Shown here one piece after another: positions 27,354 through 35,472 of a stretch of 64,000 nt of DNA. How positions within the stretch are numbered: the stretch's first letter is position 1; each line of letters starts with the position of its first letter. A program made the translations under genes and the position numbers. Under the pieces are notes generated by a model. That model was given only the letters and a program-made list of their open reading frames with translations, was not told the DNA's origin and did no database searches. Source of the DNA: Nonomuraea purpurea (lineage in GTDB: Bacteria > Actinomycetota > Actinomycetes > Streptosporangiales > Streptosporangiaceae); contig NZ_JBHSBI010000001.1 of assembly GCF_042650645.1 (NCBI RefSeq), forward strand, positions 496,001 to 560,000, in the 5' to 3' direction.

Positions 27354-27452
27354 CCGAAACTTTCGGAAACACGGTGAAATATTGTTGACGGTGTTCGAGA
27401 TCGAGACTTAGAGTCCGATGGTCAACGATCGGAATGAGCTTTCGAAACTTTC
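27354..27452. promoter_or_regulatory. Putative paired operator upstream of the GH3 gene
   Basis: GAAACTTTC occurs twice, at 27356-27364 (inside the inverted repeat CCGAAA-C-TTTCGG, 27354-27366) and at 27444-27452. CGAA-N-TTCG-like sites are used by LacI-family regulators of xylosidase/glucosidase genes in actinomycetes. An AT-rich stretch (GGTGAAATATTGTTGAC, 27373-27389) lies between them and likely includes the promoter. The regulator is not next to the gene. Confidence 0.5.
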
Positions 27453-27483
27453 AGCCGCACCGGCCGACCACGCGAAGGAAGCC

Positions 27484-29859
27484 ATGACATCAGTGAACGC
27501 GCCGGGCCTCGCGCCCTGGCGGGACCGCGCCCGCGCGATCGACGAGCGCGTGGAGACCCTGCTGGCCGAGCTGACCCTTGAGGAGAAGGTCGCGCAGCTC
27601 GGGTCCGTCTGGGTCCAGAGTGACGAACCGGGCAAGTCCGCCCCCCTGCAGGACCAGTTCGCGGCGGTCGGCGGGCTGGAGGAACGGCTGCGCAACGGGC
27701 TCGGCCAGCTCACCCGCGTCTTCGGCACCGCGCCGGTGAGCCCGGCCGAAGGGGCCGCCCGTCTGCGCTCCCTCCAGGAGGAGGTCATCGCCGCCAACCG
27801 GCTCGGCATCCCGGCCATCGCCCACGAGGAGTGCCTGACGGGGTTCGCCACCTACGGGGCGACCGCGTACCCGACACCGCTGGCCTGGGCGGCCACCTTC
27901 GACCCCGCCCTGATCGAGCGCATGGCCTCGGCGATCGGCGCGGACCTGCGCGCGGTCGGCGTGCACCAGGGACTGGCGCCGGTGCTCGACGTGGTGCGCG
28001 ACTACCGGTGGGGACGGGTGGAGGAGACGCTCGGCGAAGACCCGTACCTGGTCGGCCAACTCGGCGCCGCATACGTGCGCGGCCTGGAAGGCACCGGGAT
28101 CATCGCCACGCTCAAACACTTCGCCGGCTACGGCGCCTCACGGGCGGGCCGCAACCACGCGCCCGTCAGCATCGGCCCGAGAGAACTGGCCGACGTCATC
28201 GTGCCGCCGTTCGAGACCGCGCTGCACGAGGGCGGCGCGCGCTCGGTCATGAACTCCTACACCGACCTCGACGGGGTGCCCGTCGGAGCCAGCGCCGACC
28301 TGCTGCGGCGGCTGCTCCGCCAGGAGCTGGGGTTCGGCGGGACGGTCGTGTCCGACTACTGGGCGATCCCGTTCCTGGCCTCCATGCACGGCGTGGCCGA
28401 GGACGACGCGCAGGCCGGGGCGCTGGCGATGCGGGCGGGCATCGACGTGGACCTGCCCGAGACCGGCGGCTACGGCTCACGCCTGGTCGCGCAGGTGCGC
28501 GCGGGCCGGGTCGACGAGACGCTCGTGGAGGAGTCCGTACGCCGGGTGCTGCGCCAGAAGATCGAGCTCGGCCTGCTGGACGGAGGCCCGCTCGTCCCCG
28601 ACGGCGCCGACGAGACGGACCTGGACAGCCCGCGCAACCGCGAACTCGCCACCACCGTGGCGGAGCGCTCCATCGTGCTGCTCAGCAACACCGGCGTGCT
28701 GCCCGTCGAGGCGGGCACGAGCGCCGCGATCGCCGTCATCGGGCCGTGCGCCGACGACCCGCGCACGCTGCTGGGCTGCTACGCCTTCCCCAACCACGTG
28801 CTCGACCGCTACCCCGAGCACGGCATGGGCCTGCCCATCGCCTCCATCAGGGAACGCCTGGCGGCCGAGTTCCCCCACGCCGAACTCCGCTACGCGCGCG
28901 GGGCCGAGGTGTCGGGTGGCGACGCCTCGGGGATCGCCGCGGCCTCGGCGGCTTCGGACATCGCCGCGGCCTCGGCGGCTTCGGGGATCGCCGCGGCGGC
29001 CGAGATCGCAGCGGGGGCCGACCTCGCGCTCGTGTTCGTCGGCGACCGGGCCGGGCTGTTCGGCGGCGGCACGTCGGGGGAGGGCTGCGACGCGGCCGAC
29101 CTGCGGCTGCCGGGGCTCCAGCCCGACCTGGTCGAGGCCGTACTGGCGACGGGGACCCCGACTGTGCTCGTCGTGGTCTCCGGACGGCCCTACGCGCTCG
29201 GCGCTTACAAGGACCGGGTGGCCGCCGCGGTCCAGGCGTTCTTCCCCGGCGTGGAGGGCGGGGCGGCGGTGGCCGGCGTGCTGAGCGGCCGGGTGAACCC
29301 GTCCGGGCGGCTGCCTGTGCAGATCCCGAACTCGCCCGCGATCAACCCCTCCACCTACCTGCAGGCGCCGCTGGGCCGGCGGGCCGACGGCATCACGGTG
29401 CTCGACCCGACGCCGGCGTTCGCCTTCGGCCACGGGCTGTCGTACGCGGCCGTCGAATACACGGAGATCACGACGGACCGGGCCGAATACCCCACGGACG
29501 GCACCGTCGAAGCCACGGTGACGGTCCGCAACACCGGAGACCGGCCCGCCGAAGAGGTCGTCCAGTTGTACGCCTCCGACCCGGTCGCCCAGGTCGCCAG
29601 GCCCGCGCTGCAACTCGTCGGGTTCGCCAGGGTGAGGCTGGAGCCGGGGCGCAGCCGCGAGGTGACGTTCGAGGTGCCCTGCGACGCGTTCTCCTACACC
29701 GGCATCGACCTGCGCCGCATCGTCGAACCCGGAGCGATCACGCTGGCCGCCGGCCCGTCGGCCGATGAACCGCCGCTGCGCGCGGTCGTCCGGCTCACCG
29801 GCGAAACGCTCACGCTGGGCTCGGTCAGGCGACTGACCACGCGCGTCAGGCACACCTGA
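27484..29859 (+). CDS. GH3 family beta-glucosidase/beta-xylosidase
   Basis: 791 residues from ATG 27484, chosen for its GAAGGAAG ribosome binding site; ATG 27418 is also in frame. It has the GH3 N-terminal barrel (LEEKVAQLGS, KHFAGYGAS), the nucleophile Asp in GTVVSDYWAI, the alpha/beta sandwich domain (ERSIVLLSNTGVLP) and a C-terminal FnIII-like domain. No signal peptide is present, so it is probably cytoplasmic and acts on imported oligosaccharides. The second domain carries an Ala-rich 27-bp repeat. A fragment of a second GH3 gene with a nearly identical 3' end lies at 42821. Confidence 0.93.
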   Translation: MTSVNAPGLAPWRDRARAIDERVETLLAELTLEEKVAQLGSVWVQSDEPGKSAPLQDQFAAVGGLEERLRNGLGQLTRVFGTAPVSPAEGAARLRSLQEEVIAANRLGIPAIAHEECLTGFATYGATAYPTPLAWAATFDPALIERMASAIGADLRAVGVHQGLAPVLDVVRDYRWGRVEETLGEDPYLVGQLGAAYVRGLEGTGIIATLKHFAGYGASRAGRNHAPVSIGPRELADVIVPPFETALHEGGARSVMNSYTDLDGVPVGASADLLRRLLRQELGFGGTVVSDYWAIPFLASMHGVAEDDAQAGALAMRAGIDVDLPETGGYGSRLVAQVRAGRVDETLVEESVRRVLRQKIELGLLDGGPLVPDGADETDLDSPRNRELATTVAERSIVLLSNTGVLPVEAGTSAAIAVIGPCADDPRTLLGCYAFPNHVLDRYPEHGMGLPIASIRERLAAEFPHAELRYARGAEVSGGDASGIAAASAASDIAAASAASGIAAAAEIAAGADLALVFVGDRAGLFGGGTSGEGCDAADLRLPGLQPDLVEAVLATGTPTVLVVVSGRPYALGAYKDRVAAAVQAFFPGVEGGAAVAGVLSGRVNPSGRLPVQIPNSPAINPSTYLQAPLGRRADGITVLDPTPAFAFGHGLSYAAVEYTEITTDRAEYPTDGTVEATVTVRNTGDRPAEEVVQLYASDPVAQVARPALQLVGFARVRLEPGRSREVTFEVPCDAFSYTGIDLRRIVEPGAITLAAGPSADEPPLRAVVRLTGETLTLGSVRRLTTRVRHT
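28933..29004 (+). repeat. 27-bp in-frame repeat within the GH3 gene
   Basis: ATCGCCGCGGCC recurs at 28933, 28960 and (with a changed end) 28987, giving peptide copies IAAASAASD, IAAASAASG and IAAAAEIAA. It lies in a surface loop of the alpha/beta sandwich domain. It is likely a slippage-prone expansion. Confidence 0.8.
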
Positions 29860-29975
29860 GATACGTCGGGGTGGTCGAGGACGCTGTGCGGACGGCGCAC
29901 GCCGGCCTCGATCAGGCGCCGTTCACGACGTCCAGAGTCCAACGCCGTGAACGCCCCCGTGCAAAAGCCGCGCGG

Positions 29976-30386
29976 CTATCGAGAGCGGGTCCCCAGATGC
30001 TGAGAGATGCGCAGGAGGTAGCCGTCCGGGTCCTGCACCGCGAACTGGCGCACGCCCACGGCGTCGACCCTGCGGTCGTACCAGCGCTCTTCCAACGGCA
30101 GCCACATCTCGTAGCCGGCAGCGAGCAGCGTGGTGTGAATAGGGTCCACGTCATCCACGTCGACAGTGAGGTTGATCCCACGCCCGTAGGGGTGGTCCAG
30201 CTCCGCGCGCGGGTAGAGACGGTCCCGGCTCAACGGCTGCTCCAGCATCAGGTCCGCCCCGTCACGCTCCAGGTAGGCGAATCGCTCCTGGGGACGCTCG
30301 TAGCGAATCTCGAAGCCCAGCAGGCGATAGAAGGCCAGACTGGCCTGGATGTCGGAGCAGATCAGTTCAGGAACAAGTCGGGACAC
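29976..30386 (-). CDS. VOC/glyoxalase family protein (bleomycin-resistance type)
   Basis: 136 residues from GTG 30386 (MSRLVPELICSDIQASLAFY), the normal opening of this fold; a TTG at 30422 is less likely. It shows beta-alpha-beta-beta-beta modules with FERYLGFEIRYERP-like and GYEMWLPLEERWY segments and the C-terminal QFAVQDPDGYLLRISQ, which carries the metal or ligand Glu/Gln region of VOC proteins. It may be a dioxygenase-like enzyme or an antibiotic-binding protein; the substrate is unknown. An inverted repeat between its stop and the GH3 stop (29920-29950, GTTCACG with CGTGAAC) may terminate both. Confidence 0.85.
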   Translation of the reverse strand: MSRLVPELICSDIQASLAFYRLLGFEIRYERPQERFAYLERDGADLMLEQPLSRDRLYPRAELDHPYGRGINLTVDVDDVDPIHTTLLAAGYEMWLPLEERWYDRRVDAVGVRQFAVQDPDGYLLRISQHLGTRSR

Positions 30387-30756
30387 CTGGTCACTCTGGC
30401 AGGCCCACGAACACTCCAGCAAATCTCATCATCGTGCCAAGGGGTTTCACCTCGAGGCCGAGGCGCTCCCGCCCGCACTACGGACACCCGGGCGCAGCTC
30501 GGCCAGAGGGCGCCGGTCCCATACCGTCTCAGGTCCGTCCTGGTTGACGAGGTGCAGACTACGGGTGATCACCTCACGGTTGGGCAGTCGCCCCCGCAGC
30601 CGTGGGGTCTGAGCCGCGCGACACCACACCTGCCCGAGGCCCCTCTGCCGTGGGCCGGCACCAGGCTCGACCCCGACACCCAGCTCACCGCCTTCCTCGA
30701 CGACTGCCTTTAAAACTCGATTTTCCGGAATTTCGATTTTATGGTTGAATCGCGGC
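30387..30756. other. Intergenic region without a recognised gene
   Basis: 370 bp. Open frames exist on both strands (for example one ending TAA at 30713), but none has family resemblance or a good start. The last 45 bases before the next gene are very AT-rich (CTCGATTTTCCGG, ATTTCGATTTTATGG) and probably contain its promoter. The middle may be a decayed gene. Confidence 0.5.
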
Positions 30757-31713
30757 ATGCAATCCATCCTCAGCATGCTTCTGACCACGGCGCTGGCGGC
30801 CCCTATGACCAGTGCCGTGGCCGTCGCCCCCGCCGACCTCAAGGACGCTGAGTCCGTACTCGCCTACATCCGCGCCCATCCCGACGACGTCGCACTGGTG
30901 ACGCAGGGCATCAGCCACAACGCCGATCGCCTCACCCCCGTGGCGTCGGCCATCAAGATCATCCATCTCGCCGCCTACGCCGACGCCGTGCGCGAGGGAA
31001 GAGTCAAGCCAGGCGAACGCGTTCCCATGGCCCTGTGGAACTCCTACCACTTGCCCGGCACCGACGGCGGCGCCCACGAAGCGGCGCTTGAACGGCTCAA
31101 GCCCGGTGCGAGCGTCACGCTCGACCAGGTCGTCTCAGCCATGATCGAGGAGAGTGACAACGCCGCCGCCGACCTACTGCGCGACCGCCTCGGCCCCGGC
31201 GCGCTACGCAAGATCGCACAGACTCACGTGGGCACCTTCAACGGCGAGATGCTACGCGCCTTCGGCGGCTGCACGCTGCCCGCCGACGTCTGCCTGAACA
31301 ACTACGTCAAGGCCGGTAAGCAGGTGCAGCTCACGCTCCCCGGCTTCGCCCGGCAGGCCGCCTGGACCACAACCGTGACCCGCATCTCTCCTGGCGTTCT
31401 GCGCGGCGTGCTCGCCGGACTCAGGAAGGACAAGACGGCGAGCCGGCACCTGGAGTGGCCGATGCGCCAGCCAGGCGCCGACCCTGGCAAACTTCTCATG
31501 GGCACCAAGGGCGGCGCCCTGCCCGGCGTCATCAGCGAGGCCACATACACCGTCCGGCCGGGTGAGAAGCCACGCGAGACCGTCCTCGCACTCAGGCGAC
31601 TGCCCGAGGCAACCTGGCTGTCCGGGATCCGCAGCTATGCTCATCAGCAGTTCATTGTGCGGATGGCAACCGATTCCGCCTTCTTCGAGAAGGTCCGAGC
31701 AGCATTGAAGTGA
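30757..31713 (+). CDS. Secreted class A beta-lactamase-fold serine hydrolase
   Basis: 318 residues from ATG 30757, with a signal peptide ending near the repeated Ala/Val stretch at residue ~25. It has the serine-hydrolase motifs S-x-x-K (ASAIK), SDN (EESDNAAAD) and a KTG-equivalent KGG (GTKGGALPG). The usual Glu166 omega-loop ExxLN is not evident, so it may be a DD-peptidase-like or other esterase rather than a true beta-lactamase. The next gene starts 7 bp downstream. Confidence 0.82.
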   Translation: MQSILSMLLTTALAAPMTSAVAVAPADLKDAESVLAYIRAHPDDVALVTQGISHNADRLTPVASAIKIIHLAAYADAVREGRVKPGERVPMALWNSYHLPGTDGGAHEAALERLKPGASVTLDQVVSAMIEESDNAAADLLRDRLGPGALRKIAQTHVGTFNGEMLRAFGGCTLPADVCLNNYVKAGKQVQLTLPGFARQAAWTTTVTRISPGVLRGVLAGLRKDKTASRHLEWPMRQPGADPGKLLMGTKGGALPGVISEATYTVRPGEKPRETVLALRRLPEATWLSGIRSYAHQQFIVRMATDSAFFEKVRAALK

Positions 31714-31720
31714 GGCAACC

Positions 31721-32221
31721 CTGACCAGCGCCAGCGAGCGGCTCCAGGACCTCGAGGCGCGGGTCGCCGCCCTCGAGGCCGCGCGCACCCCCCCTGAGCC
31801 ACCGGCGGTCGGCGACGACACCGGCCTGATCACCTACGGCGGGCAGGCCAGGCTCGGCGACCACTACTGGATGTGGGAGGTGACCCGCAGTCCGGGATGG
31901 TTGCTTCAGCAGCCGACCGGGCCGCTGGCCGCCGTATTGGCCGCCGCCGGGCACCCGGCGCGCTTCGAGATCCTGCGATTGCTGGTCGTCGGGCCCAAGC
32001 CGGTCGCCGACCTGCAGGCCGAGTTGGCGCTCGCCTCGCCCGGCCAGTTGTATCACCACCTCAAGACGCTGGCCTCGGCCGGACTGATCGAGCAGCCCGA
32101 GCGTGGGGTTTACCGGGTGCCGTCACACGTGATCTTCCCCATCCTGGCCCTGGCCGCCGCCGCGGTCGACGTGGTCGAGCGCTCCGGCGCTCCGGTGGAA
32201 CCTCGCAATCCTCCTGGCTGA
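31721..32221 (+). CDS. ArsR-type winged-helix protein with N-terminal coiled coil, apparent CTG start
   Basis: Coding-like sequence runs in frame from CTG 31721 (LTSASERLQDLEARVAALEA) to 32221, 166 residues. The first 20 residues are a coiled coil of the form found at the start of this family. The winged helix follows at ~75-145 (GHPARFEILRLLVVGPKPVADLQ, seen here as ARFEILRLLV and SPGQLYHHLKTLASAGLI). The only ATG is at 31871, which would drop the coiled coil; no ATG, GTG or TTG lies in frame between the upstream stop at 31706 and 31871. AGTGAGG precedes the CTG. It follows the beta-lactamase-fold gene by 7 bp and may regulate it. Confidence 0.72.
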   Translation: MTSASERLQDLEARVAALEAARTPPEPPAVGDDTGLITYGGQARLGDHYWMWEVTRSPGWLLQQPTGPLAAVLAAAGHPARFEILRLLVVGPKPVADLQAELALASPGQLYHHLKTLASAGLIEQPERGVYRVPSHVIFPILALAAAAVDVVERSGAPVEPRNPPG

Positions 32222-32304
32222 GGTTCAGGGATCGGGTGCCTGTTGTCGGCGGGACTGGTGCGGCCGTTGCCCGCCAACATAGATCACGATGATCGGAGAT
32301 ACCA

Positions 32305-32385
32305 ATGAACACGGCCGTGCTGATGATCTTCATCATCGCCGTCATCATCGTCGCGGTGATCGCGATGAGGGTGTTCAAGAAGTAG
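32305..32385 (+). CDS. 26-residue single-pass membrane peptide
   Basis: It is below usual ORF cut-offs but has a clear GGAGATACCA-ATG ribosome binding site. The peptide begins MNTAVLMIFIIAVIIVAVIA and ends in MRVFKK, that is, one membrane helix with a positively charged cytoplasmic tail. Such peptides can act as small toxins, transporter modulators or assembly factors. No antisense RNA or partner is evident. It might be cotranscribed with the HTH gene 83 bp upstream. Confidence 0.65.
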   Translation: MNTAVLMIFIIAVIIVAVIAMRVFKK

Positions 32386-32525
32386 CGGTGAGGGGCCGGG
32401 GCCGTATGAGATTCGGCAGCGCCTTTCCCGTGATGTTCGGTCCCCGGCCCAGTCGGCTCCTGGCCCAGGGCGTTACTGCCGGTACGGGATGACGGCGGGG
32501 ACCGAATGGTGGAAACCCGCGTCCA

Positions 32526-33854
32526 TCAGGACAGCGGGCGCGCCGCCGTGGTCTCGTGCAGATAGATCATGGCGTCGTAGGACTTCCCGAGAGAGACCAT
32601 GCGCTCGGGTTCGGGCCAGAGCCTGCCGGCGTCACGCGTAGGCCGCGGCCTGTCGAGCCAGGCGCGGGCCGAGGCGGACGTGGTGCGCATGTCAAGGAAG
32701 TAGTCGGAGGAACTGACCCGGCTGAGTAGATGGTTGTTGCCTCCCTTCTGGGGAGGCCCGACCGTGACGGTTCGCCACCGGCCGTTCGCGTCCTGCGCTC
32801 TGAAAGACCCCTGGCCGAAGGCGAGACCGATGGTGAGGTAACGGGTGCCCAGCCGGTCGCGCAGGAAAGCGCCCTGCACCTTGGGGTAGAGCTTCGCGTC
32901 GTACGGCACGTACGCCACATGTGCGTTGTGCGCCGACAGCAGGATCCTCGCCCCCGTGTGCTCACGCCACCACGCGACGTTGTCGGCCATGATCTTGTCC
33001 CGGTACCGGAGGCCCTTGCTCACCTGCTCCGGGTCGGTGGTGTCGAAGGACAGCGCGGTGGCGCTCTGGACGATTGAGCGCGCGTTCTGCACGCCCCACA
33101 CGTACGTGTCCCGCTCCGGCCCCGGATGCCGTCGCAGCAGGTCCAGGGCCTGGTTGGCCTGGGACACCAGGGCTTCGCGCTCGGCAGGCGGCAGGCTCAA
33201 GAAGGCGTCGGCGTCCCGCACGGCGCGCAGCTTCCGGTAGTGGACATCGATCTCGGGCAGGAGAGCGGGCTGGTACCGGCGCACGTAGTCGGTGACCATC
33301 TTGATGAGCTGCGCGCCCACTGCGGGATAGTTGGCGTCGTCGCCCATGAACTGAATCTTCCTCACGTGCTGCGTGTTGTAGTCGCGCATCCACCTGATGA
33401 GCTCCAAGTATTCCTGGACGGCCCACATGTCCAGCTTCCCGAACTCCTCCTTCATGATCACTCTCGGGTCGCCCTTCCCATGGAGGACGTAGTCGTTCAG
33501 CCGCAGCCCGGCGCTCCAGCCTGCTTCCAGCGAGAACGTCGTGAACCCCTTCTCCTCAACGAGGTAGCGGAACACCCTGTGCTTCATCGTGAAGAACTCG
33601 CGTGCTCCGTGCGTGGCCTCGCCCAGTCCCACCACCGTGGCCCCGCTCACAGCCCGGCCGAGCGGGCGAAGGTCACCCAGATCACCGGACGGCGCGGTGT
33701 GACGCAGGATATGGGCCTTGCGCCGCAACTCGGGTACGGGATCGGGACCGCTTGCCGCCGCAGCAGGCGGTATCGAGGCGGCCATCCCTACGACCACCAC
33801 CAACGCGGCGGCGAGGGATGAAGAGAGCCGGCGCTGACGGGATGCGCTCCGCAT
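32526..33854 (-). CDS. Secreted erythromycin-esterase-like protein
   Basis: 442 residues from ATG 33854, with an AGGAGAAG ribosome binding site. The signal peptide (RLSSSLAAALVVVVGMAASI, cleaved near AAAA) suits a secreted protein. It shows the Ere-family motif GLGEATHGAREFF, an active-site region with FSLEAGW, and the conserved His near HNAHVAYVPY. Characterised members hydrolyse the macrolide lactone, but many family members have no known substrate, and secretion is unusual for a resistance enzyme. Confidence is high for the family and low for the substrate. Confidence 0.85.
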   Translation of the reverse strand: MRSASRQRRLSSSLAAALVVVVGMAASIPPAAAASGPDPVPELRRKAHILRHTAPSGDLGDLRPLGRAVSGATVVGLGEATHGAREFFTMKHRVFRYLVEEKGFTTFSLEAGWSAGLRLNDYVLHGKGDPRVIMKEEFGKLDMWAVQEYLELIRWMRDYNTQHVRKIQFMGDDANYPAVGAQLIKMVTDYVRRYQPALLPEIDVHYRKLRAVRDADAFLSLPPAEREALVSQANQALDLLRRHPGPERDTYVWGVQNARSIVQSATALSFDTTDPEQVSKGLRYRDKIMADNVAWWREHTGARILLSAHNAHVAYVPYDAKLYPKVQGAFLRDRLGTRYLTIGLAFGQGSFRAQDANGRWRTVTVGPPQKGGNNHLLSRVSSSDYFLDMRTTSASARAWLDRPRPTRDAGRLWPEPERMVSLGKSYDAMIYLHETTAARPLS

Positions 33855-34255
33855 ACTTGCTTCTCCTGGTGGATCGGGTACTCCGTCCAGCCAGCATGCC
33901 CGCGGGGCTTGAGGGTGCGCGATACGGACAGCAGGAAGATCGGTGGTGTGGCCGGCACTACCGAGCCGGTCGATCCGGCCCACCGCCATCAGCCGAGGTC
34001 GCGACACTCGCCCCAGTACACGCGTTGATGAAGGGCTGACGGCCGATCAGCCGTCATGCCGCCAGGGCCTTGTCCGGAGGAAAGTGTGGAAACGGCGGTG
34101 AACACCGCGCGAAAGCCGTCCCGAGGGAAAGGCCATGTGACCCATGACCCCGTCCGCCGTTACGGCCGGAGAACTCTATTTCCGCCGCTTTTTGCCCAGG
34201 CTGCCCTGCGTTATCGTGAGACCGGTCTTGTGCCCATATCGCGTGCGGACGGCTC
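33855..34255. other. Intergenic region upstream of the histidine kinase gene
   Basis: 401 bp between divergent genes. Nothing protein-like is convincing on either strand. It contains the promoters of both neighbours. The histidine kinase ATG at 34256 is preceded by GGACGG as a weak ribosome binding site. Confidence 0.5.
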
Positions 34256-35410
34256 ATGGCTCACCCCGGCACCACGAGATACGACTCGGCGACCCGTCAA
34301 TTGGAAAAGGCGGTCGCGCGTACGTGTGCGGGAGTGCGGGGCGCCGTGGGATCACTGGCCGTCGTCGCGGCGGTGCTCGGCGTGGTCCCGCCGGTCTCCG
34401 TGGCGTGGCTGGCGCCGATGCTGGCGGTCCACCTCCTCTGGACGGCGCTGTTCCTGCGCGTGCTGTTACGCGAAGGGCCGCTGCCCCGCTGGCTGGTGGC
34501 CGGTGATGTGGCCATCACCGTCGCGCTCTGTCTCGCGCAGCGCCACCTCGTGGCGGAAGAGGCGCTCGACAGCGGGTCGAGCTTCGTCGCGGGGCTGGTC
34601 ACGATGACGATCGTCGTCGCCGGGGTGGCCTGGAGTGCCAGAGTGGCGGTGCCCGTCGGGCTGGTCGTGGCGGGGGCCTACCTGGCCGGGGTGCGGATCG
34701 CCTCCCCGACCCATGACGTGGCCGGGACGCTGGGGATCCACCTCGTCCAGTTGCTCGCGATCGTCATGCTGATGACGCTGCTGCGCCGCGCGGTCGCCTC
34801 GACCGACCGTTTCCTGCGCGAGCGGGCGCGCGCCGAGATCGTGCTCATGGTGGACGGGCTGCGCCGCGAGGACGAGCTGAAGCAGATCAGCAGCATCCAC
34901 GAGACGTCGCTGCACACGCTGACGATGGTCGGCATGGGCACCTACGACGCGCCGTCGCCCACGCTGCGCGCCCAGGTGGCCGACGACCTGACGGCTCTGG
35001 AGAAGCTGCGCGACACGCCGCTCGCGGACCCCTCGCCCATCGCCCTGGACACCCTGCTCGACCAGGTGGCCGGTCGGGCGAGCGGGCTCGACGTACACCG
35101 CGAGCTGACCCCGGAGACCGTGCCTGGCGACGTCGCGGAGCGTTTCGCCCGCGCCGTCAGTGAGGCCCTGGCGAACGTCGCCCTGCACGCCGGCGTGCGC
35201 GAGGCCGAGCTGATCTCCAGCAGGAGCGGCGGCGAGATCCGCGTGGAGGTCGCCGACGCGGGCCGAGGGTTCGACCAGGAACGGCTGCCGCCCGACCGGT
35301 TCGGCGTGCGCGGCTCGATCCTCGAGGCGATGCGCTCCCTGCCGGGCGGCGGCGCCGAGATCTCCTCGGGCGCCCACGGCACCAGGGTGCGGCTGTGGTG
35401 GCGGCCATGA
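34256..35410 (+). CDS. Membrane sensor histidine kinase, NarL-partner type
   Basis: 384 residues. There are five or six membrane segments to residue ~185, then a dimerisation helix region with the H-box-like IHETSLHTLTMVGMGTYD (~222-240), and a C-terminal HATPase domain with N-box SEALANVALHAG, G1 DAGRGFD and G2 RFGVRGSI. The phospho-acceptor helix is unusual but a His is present. Its stop overlaps the mini-ORF start (ATGA). It probably phosphorylates the regulator encoded at 36557, with the degenerate kinase between them taking part. Confidence 0.85.
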   Translation: MAHPGTTRYDSATRQLEKAVARTCAGVRGAVGSLAVVAAVLGVVPPVSVAWLAPMLAVHLLWTALFLRVLLREGPLPRWLVAGDVAITVALCLAQRHLVAEEALDSGSSFVAGLVTMTIVVAGVAWSARVAVPVGLVVAGAYLAGVRIASPTHDVAGTLGIHLVQLLAIVMLMTLLRRAVASTDRFLRERARAEIVLMVDGLRREDELKQISSIHETSLHTLTMVGMGTYDAPSPTLRAQVADDLTALEKLRDTPLADPSPIALDTLLDQVAGRASGLDVHRELTPETVPGDVAERFARAVSEALANVALHAGVREAELISSRSGGEIRVEVADAGRGFDQERLPPDRFGVRGSILEAMRSLPGGGAEISSGAHGTRVRLWWRP

Positions 35411-35472
35411 CCGAGCTTGTCGAGGTCATCAATAAGCAAGGAAACATGGGCCCGACGGAGGAGGGTTCATGA
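35407..35472 (+). CDS. Mini-ORF, fifth copy of the 21-residue coupled peptide
   Basis: 66 nt. The peptide begins MTELVEVINKQ and ends GPTEEGS. The first half is almost identical, in nucleotides as well, to the array at 18.7-18.95 kb. Its ATG overlaps the kinase stop and its stop overlaps the next gene's ATG. GGAGGAGG near its 3' end provides the downstream ribosome binding site. Confidence 0.6.
   Translation: MTELVEVINKQGNMGPTEEGS

Noticed and set aside
29871..30713. Plus-strand frame of 280 codons over the VOC gene
   Set aside because: The first part is antisense to the VOC protein, which has a better start and family match; the remainder was not recognised.
30757..31713. Calling this gene a resistance beta-lactamase
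   Set aside because: The SxxK, SDN and KGG motifs fit, but the omega-loop Glu was not found, so only the fold is claimed.
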